Part shown: positions 1 through 13,067 of the stretch, piece after piece
How positions within the stretch are numbered: position 1 is the first letter of the stretch
How the letters are laid out: each line of letters opens with the position of its first letter
Source of the DNA: Centroberyx gerrardi
Lineage: Eukaryota; Chordata; Actinopteri; Beryciformes; Berycidae
DNA length: 64,000 bases
Assembly: GCF_048128805.1 (NCBI RefSeq)
Contig: NC_136016.1
Location: 16,174,676-16,238,675, forward strand
Reading direction: 5' to 3'
Translations under genes and position numbers: made by a program
Notes under the pieces: model-generated
Told to the model about the DNA's origin: nothing
Database searches by the model: none
Seen by the model: the letters and a program-made list of their open reading frames with translations, nothing else

Positions 1-1140
1 AATAATATGTATATCCTTTCACAGCCCATTGCCAGACAAAGCCTTCAGACAGAGAGTTAATTTTTTACTTTCTTAATTTTTTAGATGAAGCATGGTTTCA
101 TAATTCATTATCTTATAACTAAGACTGAGTGTTGTACGTTCAAAGTTAAAGAGTTAAAGTTTGTTAAAGTTTGTGTAATGTACAACATCCAAACTCCAAA
201 TGAAGAGGACTGTAAGGATTTGGATATATCAAATATCTTGACTGTTTATAACTGGCCTTGTCTGTGGGGCTGTGAAAATACGAACCATATGCACAGCCTC
301 TGTCTATTTCATTACTTATAATGTGTGTGTTTCCACTGGCAACAAAGAGCTGAGATTGCCCGCAGTGGGTCATACAGCATTACAATTCATAGCAGCACTC
401 GCAGACACATAGCTCCCATGCCTTTGCAGACAGTCACACAGTGTACAGTCCCTCTTCTTCTGGGGTTATAAATGACTTCCTCTGGCTCCGCTCCAACAGC
501 CCCTCAATAGTCAACCCCCATTCTCCTGCTTTAAGCCGCCCCCTTGTGCTATCACTCTCCCTTCTTTTGGAGGGAGACGGCTGCATGGAGGGAGACACAT
601 TATATGGAGGAACGGGAGGAATCAGGAGGCAGGAAATGTTTTTCAGGAGGAGGGTGATTTCGATGATACGCTGCCAAGGGTCGCCAAAGTTCAGGAGATA
701 CGGCTGTGCGCTCAGGCTCTTATCAAGTATGTGTGTCTGCCACGTGTAACGTTTCCTAGTGATGGCCGAGCCTTCCGAGCTTGACCTATATTAGCTGCAC
801 TTTATCCAACACTGAGGCAAACAAATATACAATAAAATGAGCTCACAACGCATAAATACGGTCTACATGAAATCTGACAGCAAGCTACGTCTCATTGCAG
901 CAAATGGCTCTATGATTAATAGTGTGGCTGCCAAAAATACACACCCAGTCGTTGCAGCTTGTGTCAAATATCGAATCAAATGACTAATCATAGGCTTCTT
1001 CAATGATGTCATCATGGAAAATAGTTTTAGATGTCAAACCAAAAGGGGAGTCGTATTTTTCTACTCCAACATTTAGATCTTTTTTAATAAGCCAGCAAAT
1101 CTAAACAGAGACAGAAACTCGGACTCCCTGAAACTCTGCA

Positions 1141-2036
1141 GCACGCACGCGCGCGCACACACACACACACACAAACACACACTGTTCCAACTCAGGGGAT
1201 TAGGTAAATGTGCCGTAACAGACAGCACAACGGAGCAGATTTTCCATTCCTAAAACTGTGTGTAAAGACAGATCTCAGCTTCCTCTCCTATTATTCCCTC
1301 ATTGTTCACTCTCCAAAAGTCTCTCAGCAACGCCTGTGTGTATTTGTGTGTGTGTGTAGGTGTGTGTGTGTGTGTGTGTGTGGCCTTGAGAGTAGCAACC
1401 CACCCCTCCATCTGCAAGGCCTAAAATACTCTCTCTATCTCACTCTTTCATTCCCTCCTTTGCTTTATCGACCCTGTGCCATGCCACTATCCCTCCCTAC
1501 TTCCTCTAAATTCAAATTCTCTTTTTTTATTTCCTCAGAAGTCAGATGATCACAGAATTTCCCTTCCATACCCAAACCCATCTCTTCCTCTCTGCCCAAC
1601 AATTTTGGAACTCTAGTAAGAAGTGTCATTTTAGTGTCAATTTGTTTCGTTGCATATCTCTGAGACGCACGTTTATGCGTTTCTCCAGCAGGGTCAGAGT
1701 GAAGGGAAAGCCAGGAGAAGCGTCCCTGGAGCAGGTTGGGGACACTTTAGTGACCCCTGACCCTCCAGTCACAGGTTCACATCTCCTCAACCACCAGCTC
1801 ACCCTGCCATGCATAACAAAAGACTGCCGCCGACATCCAAACACACACACACACACACACTCACACTCACACTCACAGCTGTAAGTGTTAGTGCTGGCAA
1901 GAAACGGCTTCTGTACACCGTATCATGGCAACTTCACTTTGGAAACTTCCATTGGCCAGGTGTTTCTGTGGTAACATGAGGGAGAGAGGGAGAGAGAGAG
2001 AGGGAGAGAGAGAGAGAGAGAGATAGATAGATAGAT
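1141..2036. repeat. Cluster of microsatellites
   Basis: Four separate simple tracts lie within 900 bases: a CG/CA tract at about 1145-1182, (TG)n at about 1344-1382, (CA)n at about 1841-1877, and a (GA)n tract turning into (GATA)n at about 1979-2036. The short open frames that cross them are artefacts of the repeats. Confidence 0.8.
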
Positions 2037-2550
2037 AGTCCTTTTGTGCAGTTGCTTAAGCTTGTGACATGCAGGCTTTTGACATTTCAATTAATTTTCA
2101 TAAAGCAGTGCATGCTACTCTGCACAAAATCAAAACAATCCAGTTATTGTTGTGCTCTGAGTCAATATTCTGAGATAAATGTCAGGGCAGAGTTTGATGC
2201 ATCACTGAAACTTTGGAGGCTGTAAAACCTTCATTCAGTTGCCAGAAATTTTATTGTTTTATTTCATAAACTTTTTTTATTGGGTTCCACCTTGAAAAGA
2301 TTTTCCCTCCCTTTAATGAAATCTATGTGTAAATAAACTTGATACTTTATTTCAACTTTTATCTATAATAGAACTTTAATGTTTAGTCATAATATAATAT
2401 TGTATATTTAGTTTGGCATGGTTTTGAAAAACTCTTTCCTTTCTTGATACAGTGAGTTAGTGCACATAAGCAGTGTATTTGGTGGTGCAAAATGATTGAA
2501 AAGGAAGGCGGTTTTGAAGTTTAGCCTGAAAACCTTGACTGTGTATTGCA

Positions 2551-2732
2551 CAGGTGGCCAAGTGGTTAGAGAAGCCTTCCCATAACCAAAAGATCACAAG
2601 TTCGATCCCTGCAACACCCTCTGTGTCCATCCTGTCAAAGTATCTTTGAGCAACATACTGACCCTCTACCTTCTCACTCACTGCAAGCTGCTCTGGAGAG
2701 GGGTGCCAACTAAATGACCAAAATGTAAAACA
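2551..2732 (+). mobile_element. tRNA-derived SINE with LINE-type tail
   Basis: The head looks like a degenerate tRNA promoter. An A-box-like TGGCCAAGTGG lies near 2555 and a B-box-like GTTCGATCC at 2600-2608, at the spacing of a pol III internal promoter. The 3' part (about 2688-2732) resembles the CTCTGGATAAGAG...CTAAATGAC tail shared by many fish SINEs and their partner LINEs, and it ends A-rich. The copy is diverged. A related tail fragment is at 21338-21400. I infer a tRNA-Leu/Ser-like SINE but cannot name the family. Confidence 0.7.
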
Positions 2733-3817
2733 TATCTAACTGTAGTAAGATCGTTTTTTTGTCTCGAAATAAAAACAAAGCTTACTGGAATCTGCAAGCA
2801 AAATAAAATCCGACCACTAAATTGCAATGCCTCATTATCCTGCCTCGGGGGATTTCACAATATTTAGTTAATACTTCCAGCAATCAGTGTCTTGCAAGCG
2901 TCAATAGTTGCTGTTATGAACTGAATTGCCTTCCTTGAGGGGAGGATGTGCTGACTGTAAACTGCGTCTCGTACCTGCGTCTTTGAAAGCTGAAAGCTAC
3001 CTTGAAGCCACACCTGCATGTGGCAGCATGCCAGTTAGCACAGGGAGTGTGTTTCTTTATCTGTGTGTGTGTGTGTGTGTATACTAAGTGACAGAAACAA
3101 GGTACATGATGGCGGCGATGCTACTGCAGGTGTTGGATTGAATCATCATGGAAAAGCCTGCAGTGGGACACACCAGAACAGTCAACAAGCCCTCTTTTGC
3201 CTCAACTCTCCTCTAATGGACTAGATCCCTCCAAAGCTCAAGACAAACAGAACAAACTGATCCAACAGGACTTTCTCTGTCAATTCATTAGTCCTCAGAT
3301 TTAGCATGTCAGCCCCGCTTCTAATGCAATTCTAATCCTAGCAACGTGTCTTGCATAAACTTCAATTTTCTCCCAACCCCTCAGAACACATTCTTTCTTC
3401 CCCTTCCCTCCATGACCGGAGAAGAAAAAACAGGTATTGCTCAACAGACAAGCAGAACAGGATCTGTACTGTACTGTGGCTACAGACGTGTGTTCTTCAC
3501 ACATACACACACATTCATGCGCAGGCCATACTCACACACACAAACACACAAACACTCATTAGTATACACTACAACGCAGTGCAGCATCAGAAAATCTCTT
3601 GCGTACTTCCTTACACATCTGCTGCAGTTTGAAATTTAAATTCAAAGGGAAGGGAGGTATAGGGAGAGTGCTGAGACTCGCATAACGTTTCAAACATAAT
3701 AAATCTGATGGATTATAATTTACTTTAAAGCTGACTGACTTCAAAGTCTTAGTCATAAACACATATTTTTACCTCAAATGGAGGAGACCAAATGACTTCT
3801 AACACCTAGGCTACCAG

Positions 3818-4430
3818 TAGGACTGGGCATTATGGACAAAATTACTATCACTATCATAAGAAAATATTTCAACATATAACGATATCTGCTAACATATGCA
3901 AAGCATGTTAAATAATTAAATTGATGTTCATTACATTGAACTGCACAGTAATATAAAGTATGATAAAACGCAAATAGTAGTATTCAAATAGTATTCCCTA
4001 ATTTGTTTTAGATCTCATTTTGTGAGAGATTTTAATTAGCATTTGCTTTTTATCATAAATTTAGACAACAGAATTGTTTATCACAATAACTCTGTATTTG
4101 ATCACCTAGGGTACCGGTTTGTTCATACCATGTGCTTTTCCTTTTAAACTTGGTTCTCAACTCTAATTTTATTCAACTTATTTCAATTCTTATTTTAGTT
4201 TAAGCCTGTAATTGCATGATCTTTTGTGTTATTGATCAGTTTTAATGTTTTACTATGACTGTACATTTATTCTATCTCCTGTGAAGTACCTTGAAATTTT
4301 GTTGTATTTTAGTGTGCTATATAAATAAAATTCATTATTATTATTATTACTATGTGATTCAGTTGAAAGGACGATATTGAAACGATAATACTGAATTGAA
4401 ATGATAATGTCAGTTCCTGCCCAGCCCTTT
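3818..4430. mobile_element. hAT-like MITE, copy 1, with nested insertion
   Basis: The ends form imperfect inverted repeats: TAGGACTGGGCAT on the left and, reverse-complemented, AAAGGGCTGGGCAGG on the right. They are flanked by a direct repeat CTACCAG (3811-3817 and 4431-4437), as expected for the 8-bp target duplication of hAT elements. Parts of the interior (about 3890-3950 and 4047-4100) are recognisably similar to the copy at 30843-31134, so this is a dispersed family. The stretch from about 4110 to 4352 is absent from the second copy and looks like a later insertion. Confidence 0.55.
4110..4352 (+). mobile_element. LINE/SINE 3' tail fragment nested in the MITE
   Basis: The segment ends with a phrase typical of fish retroposon tails: a CCTTGAA...GTGCTATATAAATAAA motif followed by an (ATT)n run at 4335-4349. 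It interrupts sequence that is continuous in the related MITE copy at 30843-31134, so it is younger than the MITE. No coding capacity remains. The family assignment comes from remembered tail sequences only. Confidence 0.4.
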
Positions 4431-5176
4431 CTACCAGAAAATGTCAGATTGATATCAGAGGATGCAAACACTGCCAACAATCTTTTTTTCCCCCAAACCC
4501 CCTGACACAGATCCTGACTAGAGACTTGGGTACTGCAGAAGAAGTGCATTGTCAGTCAACAACATAAAGATATATTAAAAGTAAAAGTAAAAGTGAAAAG
4601 GTGATTTCTCACATGGCATAGCATAGCAAGAGAGTGATTTTGTTTGTGAAAAAACATGCAGAACCTTTGTGTAGAATTTTGGCCCGATACAAACGCAGGC
4701 TGGAGGCGCGCAAGTCAAAACTAAAAGAAAAACAAAATGAGGTTTAAAAGGCTCCAGTCCTCCAGGGCTGAAAATGAAGACCCAGTCTGAGGCCACCGAG
4801 TGCATCACTGATGGTCCCATCCTCAGCTCAGAGTGAGTTAGATCAGTAGCACGCAGTCTAGACTGGTGAGTCATGGCTGGTTGAGTTAACCTGCCACTGA
4901 GGCCAATTCTGTAGGCCTTAATCACTTCACAGTGAGTTTCACTCAATGGGTGCACTGGAGTGTGAGACACACTTGAACCCTGTGGAAACTCAGGCCAGTG
5001 AACACACACACACGCACACACACACACAAAATATGTTCTTATCCAGGAGCAGGTTGCCATAGAAGCAAGGCTTTGAGACAATTTGTTCCCACCTCTATAG
5101 TACAAACCCTAACACAGTTGCATATCAAACCTCAACTGCTGACCTTTGGAATGAATCACTAATCAGCCAGGGTATG

Positions 5177-5235
<59 letters not shown>

Positions 5236-5237
5236 TT
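5177..5237. repeat. (TG)n microsatellite
   Basis: A nearly pure TG dinucleotide tract of about 60 bases with a single TA interruption. Confidence 0.9.
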
Positions 5238-6702
5238 GTGTCTCACAGCAGAATTACTGGCATAACAATGACTAACTGACAGTAAGAATATTAAGATTTA
5301 TCCAATTGTGCATGATGCATTTTTAAATCAGGGATTATGAACCAATTATAATGCACATATACTAAGCTGATGCTTCAGAGATCGACACCATGGAGCAAAG
5401 TGTACTAACCTGTTCCCAGCAACAATGCAGTTTTATTTGGAAATCACTTCACCTGTGTCTATTGGCTCTGTGTGTATGTGTGTGTGTGCATGTGCGCGTG
5501 TTGGGGGTTCACCACAATGTTAGTCATGTTAGTAACTCAGAGGCTTTATTGTAAACTTTGGTTACATTGCTAATTAGTCCTCTCTAAATCTTTCCTAACC
5601 AAAGGTTGCACCCAAACCAAAATGAAAATAATGCTTCCATTCTTTTTGGAAGTGTGTGTCAATGTGTCAGTGTAGCTGTGGAAAACTCATAAAGGCAGCA
5701 TTGCATTCTCAGTCAAATTGTCAGACAATTTGATGTCAATATTTTGTCATTAGCTGGTGACATATTAAAGCTTTCAACATCAGTTGACTGATTTTATTGA
5801 CCTCTGAGTGCATTTAAGGCAGACCTCTGTCAATAAGGTACGGTACAACTAATATGAACTGAAATAAAAAACATATGCTGGTGGTTAGAAAGTGATGAAA
5901 ATTAGCTTCTAGATGAGATGGAGTCCTACATGTAATTTCTGTTTAATGCATATTAAATAAGCATTAATTAAGACGGTTTTATGATGAAATAGAAAGAAAT
6001 CAGTGGTACTGCAAAAATTCTTAGTAGGGCCAACTTATTCAACTAATACAGATTTGTTTTGCACTTTCAGTTAGCTCTTGTTTTAATGGGATGCATTCAA
6101 GCTCCCAGTGTGACAAGTGGCCCTCTATCAGACAATGTCCTCTTCAGTGCCAGAAGTGAATAATTGACATCGTCATGAGCCCTTGGCACACAATGCACTG
6201 TTGTTGGTTTGTTTTTGTTTACGGGTGGACCAAACCAGCCTAATAGCTGCCAGCAGGCACAAGTGTCATTGTCCCCTAAGCTGCAAAGCAGGTTCTCATA
6301 TTTCTGGCCGCACTTACCTGTTTCACACTGCTATAACACTGACCTCCATCACTGTTAGTGCAACAAAACGAGCTTCATGTTGTAGCAAGCAAATTGTCTC
6401 AAACACTAAATCCATTCTGACGGCCACTTTGTGACAGGTGTGATTTCCCTGCTTATCAGTGCTTCATATATCCCACAAGCCACAACACAGACTGAGAGCG
6501 ACGGGGGTTGCGGACTCACACAGGAATGTGGTCTTGGCCATTGTAATGCCAGGAATATCACGCTGTTTTAGCCACATTGAAACTAACACATTTCATGAAA
6601 TATACATATATACTATGGCACTATATTCTAAATACATACTATGAGTATTTTGCCGACAATACGACTGTAAAAGCCGGGGGAAAGGCTGTGAAAGTAACCC
6701 AC

Positions 6703-6775
6703 CTTCTCTGCCCAAAGCGCCCGTCACTCCGAGCAGCAGGGCTCCGACAAATACCAAACTTCTCGCCGCCTCCAT
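6703..6775 (-). CDS. Signal-peptide first exon, candidate ERBB2-like receptor (partial)
   Basis: The minus strand encodes 24 residues from an ATG at 6775: a short charged start, a hydrophobic core (LVFVGALLLGV) and a small-residue end (TGALGRE). This is a classic signal peptide. The frame ends at AAG|GTGGGT at 6703, a good splice donor in phase 1. ERBB-family receptors have a signal-peptide exon 1 that also ends in phase 1, and human ERBB2 is the immediate neighbour of PGAP3, found here at 13068-17312. That is why I suggest erbb2. However, phase-1 signal exons are common, no second exon lies in the window, and in human the two genes are divergent whereas here they would be tandem. The signal-peptide exon itself is fairly secure; the gene name is a guess. 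Confidence 0.4.
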
Positions 6776-8860
6776 CTGGTACGAGCGCCACTAGTCCATA
6801 TTCCCCCAAGTTAAGTGTCTTTATTATTCCTAACGAGGAAATGCCGTGATCTGATTTCTTCCCCCAGGTTAGTTCCTGGCACGTTTGGAGTTGTTTTTCC
6901 AATCCCAGCAACTTCCTCCCTGGAATTCCGTGCCTGTTGGTAGTAAAGCGTGACAGCGCTCAGGAGTAGGCGCGCTCCCGTGAAGGCCTGAGTGGGGAGT
7001 GGCAGGTTGACTCAGCCCGCCCTCACTTCGACTGAGCTGTCAGCCAGCGGCGGCCTCGGAACTGCTGTTACTCGATAAAAGTAATGAATTAGACGTTACT
7101 CAATGGCATTACTTTACTTACCACGCCGAGGGAGAGGTAACTTGTTAGCTAAACTACCCGCTGCATTGCTTCTCCTTTACACTCAAAATTGGCGGTTGCA
7201 TCTTCTCTCATCTTCAATGTCAGTTAGCTGAAGTAGGCTTCCTCTTCTGGTAATCAAATACTGTAGATGAAATATTGATGCCCAATGCTCTTGTCCTAGT
7301 TTTACTCGTAAAAAAAATCAAAATAGTGGCAACACATCCAGAAAGTCAACAGCATTTCTCAGCTAGTTCAGTTTGAGAGGATAATATATAATATGCTAAT
7401 ATGCCTAGTTTTTGGATAATTCAACTGAAATCTAATATTAGGGGATGACAAGAAGCCTGCCTCCGTTACTCCTTACTGGAAAAAGGTAAGGGATTTACTG
7501 TAACAGTTACCATCCAATTAACTAATTAATTAAATGCATAGTGTAATTTGTTTCACTATTTCCCATGTTTATTTCCTTATGCAAGCATTTTCGTGTTTTT
7601 TTTAGCTTCTGTCTTGTTTTCAACATGTATGGTAGCCTACTGCAATTTCTGATACAAGTGGATCATAGTATGCAGCTATTTGCTAGTTATCATGGGCATA
7701 ATGGTTTTGCATTAGTAGCCTACACCAGCTTGGAGCATCCTTATATTTCTTCCACTTTTCTCAGGCCCTTCACTTCATGGTCCCAAATCAGGAGTTGGAG
7801 GAAGAAGAATAAACTCTATTCATCCCAATCTATCCACTCTCCCCACCCACAGCAGTCAGGGTCAGAGTCCAACCTAGTGCACAGAGCGATCAGGAAACAA
7901 CAAAAAGCTCCTCGCTGAGCCAGCCACACCACATGTCCCAGGCTTTTCACAAGGTCTGTTCCTGGTAGAGCCTAAATGTTTGGTTCCCATAAAAAATATC
8001 ACTTGCTACTGCAGACCTACTGAGACATTCAAGGGACAGGGCCAATTCAAAGCACTAAGGACAACAGTGTGGACACAGAGCCAACAAATTATTAAATCTG
8101 CTAGATTTTCTTGTGGGAAACTCACTAGCATCAGATTTTGGATACCATTGGTTGGCTCTGTAGTGATGCTGATATGAGAGGCTAACTCCTTTCTCATCAT
8201 TCACTGATGAAAAGTGACTTGAGAGTAGATGGAAACATTAAGGACGAGGATTATACGAAGACAAAGCATAGGATGGACTTGCAAGAATTTGGCCTGGCTT
8301 TTTTTTAGGTGCGTAATTGTCTGGGACAGCTACTAATAAAGCGGGACATATCGATACTTGGTGGGGGCTGTCTGGGGTGAGACTTGAGGAGGTCAGCAAG
8401 TGGGTGAGAGATACTGTGTGGTGGTGAGAGGCTCCGAGGATCCAAGACACATTGCAAAATATTACCTACTTCCTAATGGTTTCACAGAATGAATTCAGCT
8501 ACTGTTGGATAATCAGTATCATTTTAAAGTTGTACTTACTCTGAGCACCAGTTTAGGCCTAGAGGAATCTGCCTTGATGATATTGGTTGAGAAACATCAT
8601 GGCAACCTACAGTGTCACTGGTACAAATGGTACAAGGACAACAGGTCCTCAACATAGAGTGGAAGAGGTACAATAAACAGTAGACTATACATGTCACTTT
8701 ATATATAAATATTTAACAAAATGCCAGTGTGCAAAGTCTTAACTACACCGGGTTGTTCTGGCATTCTAAGCAGTGCAAGATTGTGCAAAACATTTTTGGC
8801 CAATAATACATTTTATTGGTAATAAATACTAACAATACTAGGGTTTTCAGACAGCTCCTT
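6776..8860. other. Promoter-proximal and intergenic stretch
   Basis: The first 250 bases upstream of the signal-peptide exon (to about 7060) are GC-rich with several CpGs, as expected of a 5' UTR or promoter on the minus strand. From about 7100 to 8860 I see AT-rich unique-looking sequence and no supportable exon or RNA gene. Confidence 0.35.
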
Positions 8861-8869
8861 TAGATGAAG

Positions 8870-9435
8870 TGAAGTCCAGAGATTGTGGAGGTTTGTAGGG
8901 GTGAGGGAATTAGAAGGCTGGTTAAGTAGGATGGCAGCTCTTGGGAAGAAGTTAAGCTGACTTGTGGTCGTGTGGTCGCAGACAACATATTTAGCCTATC
9001 CTTCCTTGGGACAGCAGGAGATGGAGCAGTGCCAAACTGTACTGGAGGATGTGAGGACGCTTTTTGATAACTGATCTATAAAAATGGACCGGGATTGGTT
9101 ATTGTGAGACATTGCCCCTGGAATTTGAATGGCTCCTTTGGTGTTGTCGTCTGCCCAGGTAGTGTTGCCGACGAACTTGAGCATTTTGATGGTCGGACAG
9201 CTGGAATTACAATCATTGGTTTAAAAGGAATAGTGGAGGGGAGAGAGCGCACATCCCTGTGGTGCACCTGTGGGTCCCAGCCACACAAATCACCTCCTGT
9301 CTGCCAGAAACTCTGAGTTTGCTGTGGAGGAACTTAAGTCCAAGATGATGGTGTTAAACCTGCAGTCAACAAACATGATCCTGGCAAAGGCCTCAGGAGC
9401 GTCCAGGCGTTCTACATCAAACAGAAGCCTCCAAA
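8870..9435 (-). mobile_element. Degraded LINE fragment (L2/Rex1-like), antisense
   Basis: The plus strand here reads like the antisense of a fish LINE reverse-transcriptase region that I recognise from its recurrent phrases: CAGCTCTTGGGAAGAAG near 8935, a piece near 9165-9195 resembling the antisense of the FADD-box segment, and CACATCCCTGTGGTGCACC near 9250. No long open frame survives, so it is dead. Sequence of similar character may resume after 10106, which would mean the inverted-repeat element at 9440-10105 inserted into it. The family name is from memory and uncertain. Confidence 0.4.
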
Positions 9436-9439
9436 AGGC

Positions 9440-10105
9440 TCTGGCTGCAGACCTCCACTGTCAGGCTAACCTCCGCTGTCAGGCCAAGGAGTCAGGCCAG
9501 CTCCACGCTCAGGTCTCTTCTTCTCTCATTCTAATGACGCAGCCCAACGTTCTTCTTCATCGTCGGTTTTTGTGATTGCTCTTTACCTCCGCTGTCAGGA
9601 CAGTGCCACTACTATCTTTTTCTGTCGGCTAATTTCAATGGCTCAATCCGACGTTGTTGTAGGTCGGTTAATCAATGTTTTTGTTTGAAATTATGTGTCT
9701 AATGGGCTGTTTTTGCATTTTTTTTTTGTACGTGTGAATAATTAAGCGTATGCATGAATGAATGAAAACAAGCAGTAAACAAAATTAATGAAATATTTCA
9801 TCTCTCCCGGTTAGCACTATCCCCAAATCATAAGACAGTCATGAAATAGCCAACGTTGTCCCCTTAAACATTTTGCTAAATCATTTCATTAGGGAGATTT
9901 CACCACGCACAACCGTGTTTTTTGTGGCAGCCTCGCGGGGCTTTTATTTTGAAAAGAAAATGCGCTTCGGCGACAAGCCTGGAAATGTGGCGAGTTTCAC
10001 GGAACTGGGAGGGTACTGGGAGTTCAAAATAACTGACGAAGAAGAGACCTGAGCGTGGAGCTGGCCTGACAGTGGAGATTGGCCTGACAGTGGTCTGCAG
10101 CCAGA
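9440..10105. mobile_element. 666-bp MITE with about 80-bp imperfect TIRs
   Basis: TCTGGCTGCAGACC (9440-9453) is mirrored exactly by its reverse complement at 10092-10105. Further in, GAGCGTGGAGCTGGCCTGAC near 10049 matches the reverse complement of the segment near 9487-9516 over about 30 bases. Each terminal repeat also contains short internal repeats of the form CCTCCRCTGTCAGG, found three times on the left side. The interior is AT-richer with no transposase frame. This is a non-autonomous DNA transposon of unassigned superfamily. Confidence 0.65.
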
Positions 10106-13067
10106 CCCCCCTCAACAGAAGGCCAATTTAATGGCGTTATCCTCTAACCAGTATGTCCTGTAGGCAGACTACAGCAGGTTGAGCAGCAGGTCAGTTCTCG
10201 GTGTTCAAAAGGTGTTCATTAGGACTCTAGTCGCTACCAGACCTCAAGGAATGTCATGTCTACCTAACTATTCAAGTCAGGTTACAACTATTGACCTGTA
10301 TATTTTTGTTTACTTGAAGCATTTAAGTCTCTGGTTTGAATATTATTCCTCTTGTCTAACCATGTTTATGTGTAATGGTAACAAAGCTAATTCTGAGGTA
10401 GAATAATTTGTACTATGGAAGATAATCTTGGTTCAGTCCAAAAACAATGCCTATCCATGTATGAAAACACAGAACAGAAACAAGTTACTTATCAACCAAG
10501 AACACTTTATTTGTCCCATTTCTTTAAGATTTTTTTGTCAAATATAACTGTCAGGTGTGAGGTGGAGGAAAGTGCACTCAGTAGGAGGTGATGGTGCACA
10601 GGGCAGCAGGCAGGGGGCAGTAAATGAGTGAGAGAAGTGGAGGGACAGTCACTATGGACAATAGTAATGAGGAGAGTCAGTGAGTCAAAAGGGGAAGAGA
10701 AACTGATCAATAAAACAATTTACAGAGCAACAAGTGGGCTTTGTCTTTATGAAAGCTCTCCAGACATACAAAAAAGAAAAGTTAACTTGTTTAAACCATT
10801 ACCAATGAGATGTAATCTTCAAATTTCATCCAGATTATCTTCTAATCAGTTGAGGAATTCCTTTGTTTTGTTTAGCTAAATTGTTTAGATAAATTGGAAT
10901 TAGATTTGGTTTCTGTGGACACATTAACCACAACTCGTTTTTAACATTTCAGTAGTATGTGTTTTCATAATAGAGTCTGAGACATAATTTCATGAATGTG
11001 AATGGGTTGTAAACATTACAGCATGCAAGCCAATGTGAATTAAAGTATGTATATTGTTCTTATTTGATAAGGCCGCTCTCTTTGTCACTATTTCAGAAAT
11101 CCTTTTGCCCCCCGAACATATGACAACCTCTCCATATCTGTCTTCCTCTGTCCAGTCTCCCACCCCCACTCCCCGGCTCTCAGCAAAGCTAAATTTACTC
11201 ATGGTCATCCGCACTTTCACACAGCAATCCTCGCACATACATACATACACATCCAGAGACCTACAAAGGGATCGAGCACCATCTAGCTCACACACACACA
11301 CACACACACAACGTGTCAGTTTTGATGGACATTGCAAAAACAACACAACGTTGAGTCGAGGCATCGCACACACATACTGGTCATTGTTCACATTCCCACA
11401 CAGAAATACAAAGGCATGAGCAGAATTTCAAACAAACACGCATGTACATGTACACACACCCGTAAAGTGCACATATGGGAAGGAAACTCGTAGGGATGAA
11501 GACATACATGGTATGAATTCAAGCCAAGAGTTTTGTTGACAACTTTTGGTGTAGAAAGCAGATTTTGGAAAAGTTTTGGACGTTTAAACGAGCAAGAAAA
11601 AAAATGATTTGACAAAGGACTGTGTTGCACAAATAGAAACACCATCGACAAGGCAGGTTATCATACAGTATGTAAGGCAGAAGCAGTGAGAGACGGAGTA
11701 TTTTACATGATGGGGCAGCATCTGAAATAAGCAGTTGGTTGTGTACAGACTGTGGTATAGTTTGGAGAATACTGCGGCGGGTAATGCATCCAGCCACATC
11801 CAAATAACGGGGTAGGGCAAACACCTTGACACTCATTCACATTCACATTCTCTCACACACACACACACACCACCTCACCCCGGAATTCAGTTGAACCCCC
11901 TTGATTTGCCCCTCATTTATGTACGGGCCCCACTAACTGTACCTTCCTGTTACACTGCTTAGACTTCCACCCTCAATCATTTTTCTCCATTTCCTTACAC
12001 TGAAAGGCAATCCAGGTGAATGAAAATAATATTTCCATTTCATGATTGATCAGGCATATCCCACCCAAAACCCTAACCACCCAATCAAAGTAGAACCGTC
12101 AAAGCAACACAAACAAAATAAAGCACAAAGTGATCAACAACAAAGCAACAGAAAATAATGAAGAACTAAGGCAACCGATACAAAATGAAAACAGAAATGT
12201 GAAATGATAAGAATATAAAAGAAACAAAAGCAGTGATGGAAACAGCAGAGGCACAAAAATAGAGGTGTGATGGTGAGACAAAAAAAACACAGTCAGCTAG
12301 AATGGCCTCCAAACATAAACCCCTTCCCCCTTTCTCTAGAACAATCCACTGCTAAACTCCCCCCCCTCACACCTCTCTGTGTCTGCCAGTCCACTTTTGG
12401 CTTAGATGGACCCTGACACATGCTGCATCACACACACACAGTGGATTCTGATGGCTTGGCAAGGGCTGTGGCGCCATCTGTCGTCAGCCACAGCGAACTG
12501 CAGTTTGTGCAAAGGCAAGCTTATGTCTGGAGCCTTGCATGTTGGACTTCCAAGATGCTGAGGCTGGTGAGAATAAGCTTGTGTGGACTTGAATCATAGG
12601 CTCAGGGGATGAAGGAGGAAAGCTGGATCAATTTAAAGGTACCCAAAAGTCAAAAGAAATAGGATATGCACTCCAATCACAGTTGGAAGAGTCAAGTCAA
12701 AAACTGGGTCTACTGTAGTGCGTTACAGTATCCCTTTTCCTTCATCCAGTTTCTCAGTAGTGATAGATGGCAGAGGAAGGATAGCTCACAAGTCAATACA
12801 AGGCAAAGTTTAGTAGTGCAAGCATCAATCACGATAAATCTCATTTGAAAAAGAAAAAAAATATTAGAGAAATTCCCCCAAACAATATATACAGAAAAAA
12901 GAAAAAAAAACAAGATGTAAACAAAGTCTACTTTGATGGAACTCATAGTTGCACAGGTGTCATGCATTTCATCATGGAGACTGAGCTCCTTCCTCGTTCG
13001 GGTGTCCTGCTGCCCTGATTGGAGAGGTGGAGGGGTGGAGACGTGGTGAAGAGGTGATAAGCTCCTC
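10106..13067 (-). other. Probable long 3' UTR and downstream flank of pgap3
   Basis: No coding exon is supportable. Downstream of the pgap3 stop (13068), the first clear poly(A) hexamer in transcript sense (AATAAA, plus-strand TTTATT) is at 10506-10511. The pgap3 3' UTR could therefore be about 2.5 kb. The stretch includes (CA)n tracts near 11288-11310 and 11853-11870 and a purine-rich run near 12095-12290. Confidence 0.35.

Larger units (their letters stand above)
1..6690. other. Non-coding stretch, probably intron 1 of the gene starting at 6775
   Basis: I see no convincing coding exon here on either strand. The open frames present are short, lack family similarity and often run through microsatellites. 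If the signal-peptide exon at 6703-6775 is real and transcribed leftward, this is its first intron, which continues beyond the window start. It contains a tRNA-type SINE (2551-2732), a hAT-like MITE with a nested LINE/SINE tail (3818-4430), and several (CA)n/(TG)n and (GA)n tracts. I looked for an ERBB-type second exon on the minus strand and did not find one. Confidence 0.4.

Noticed and set aside
2551-2625. A genuine tRNA gene
   Set aside because: A and B boxes are recognisable but the acceptor and anticodon stems do not pair, and the sequence continues into a retroposon tail.
4575-5105. 176-codon minus-strand open frame
   Set aside because: It runs through a (CA)n tract, shows no recognisable domain, has no supporting splice sites and has a low-complexity composition.
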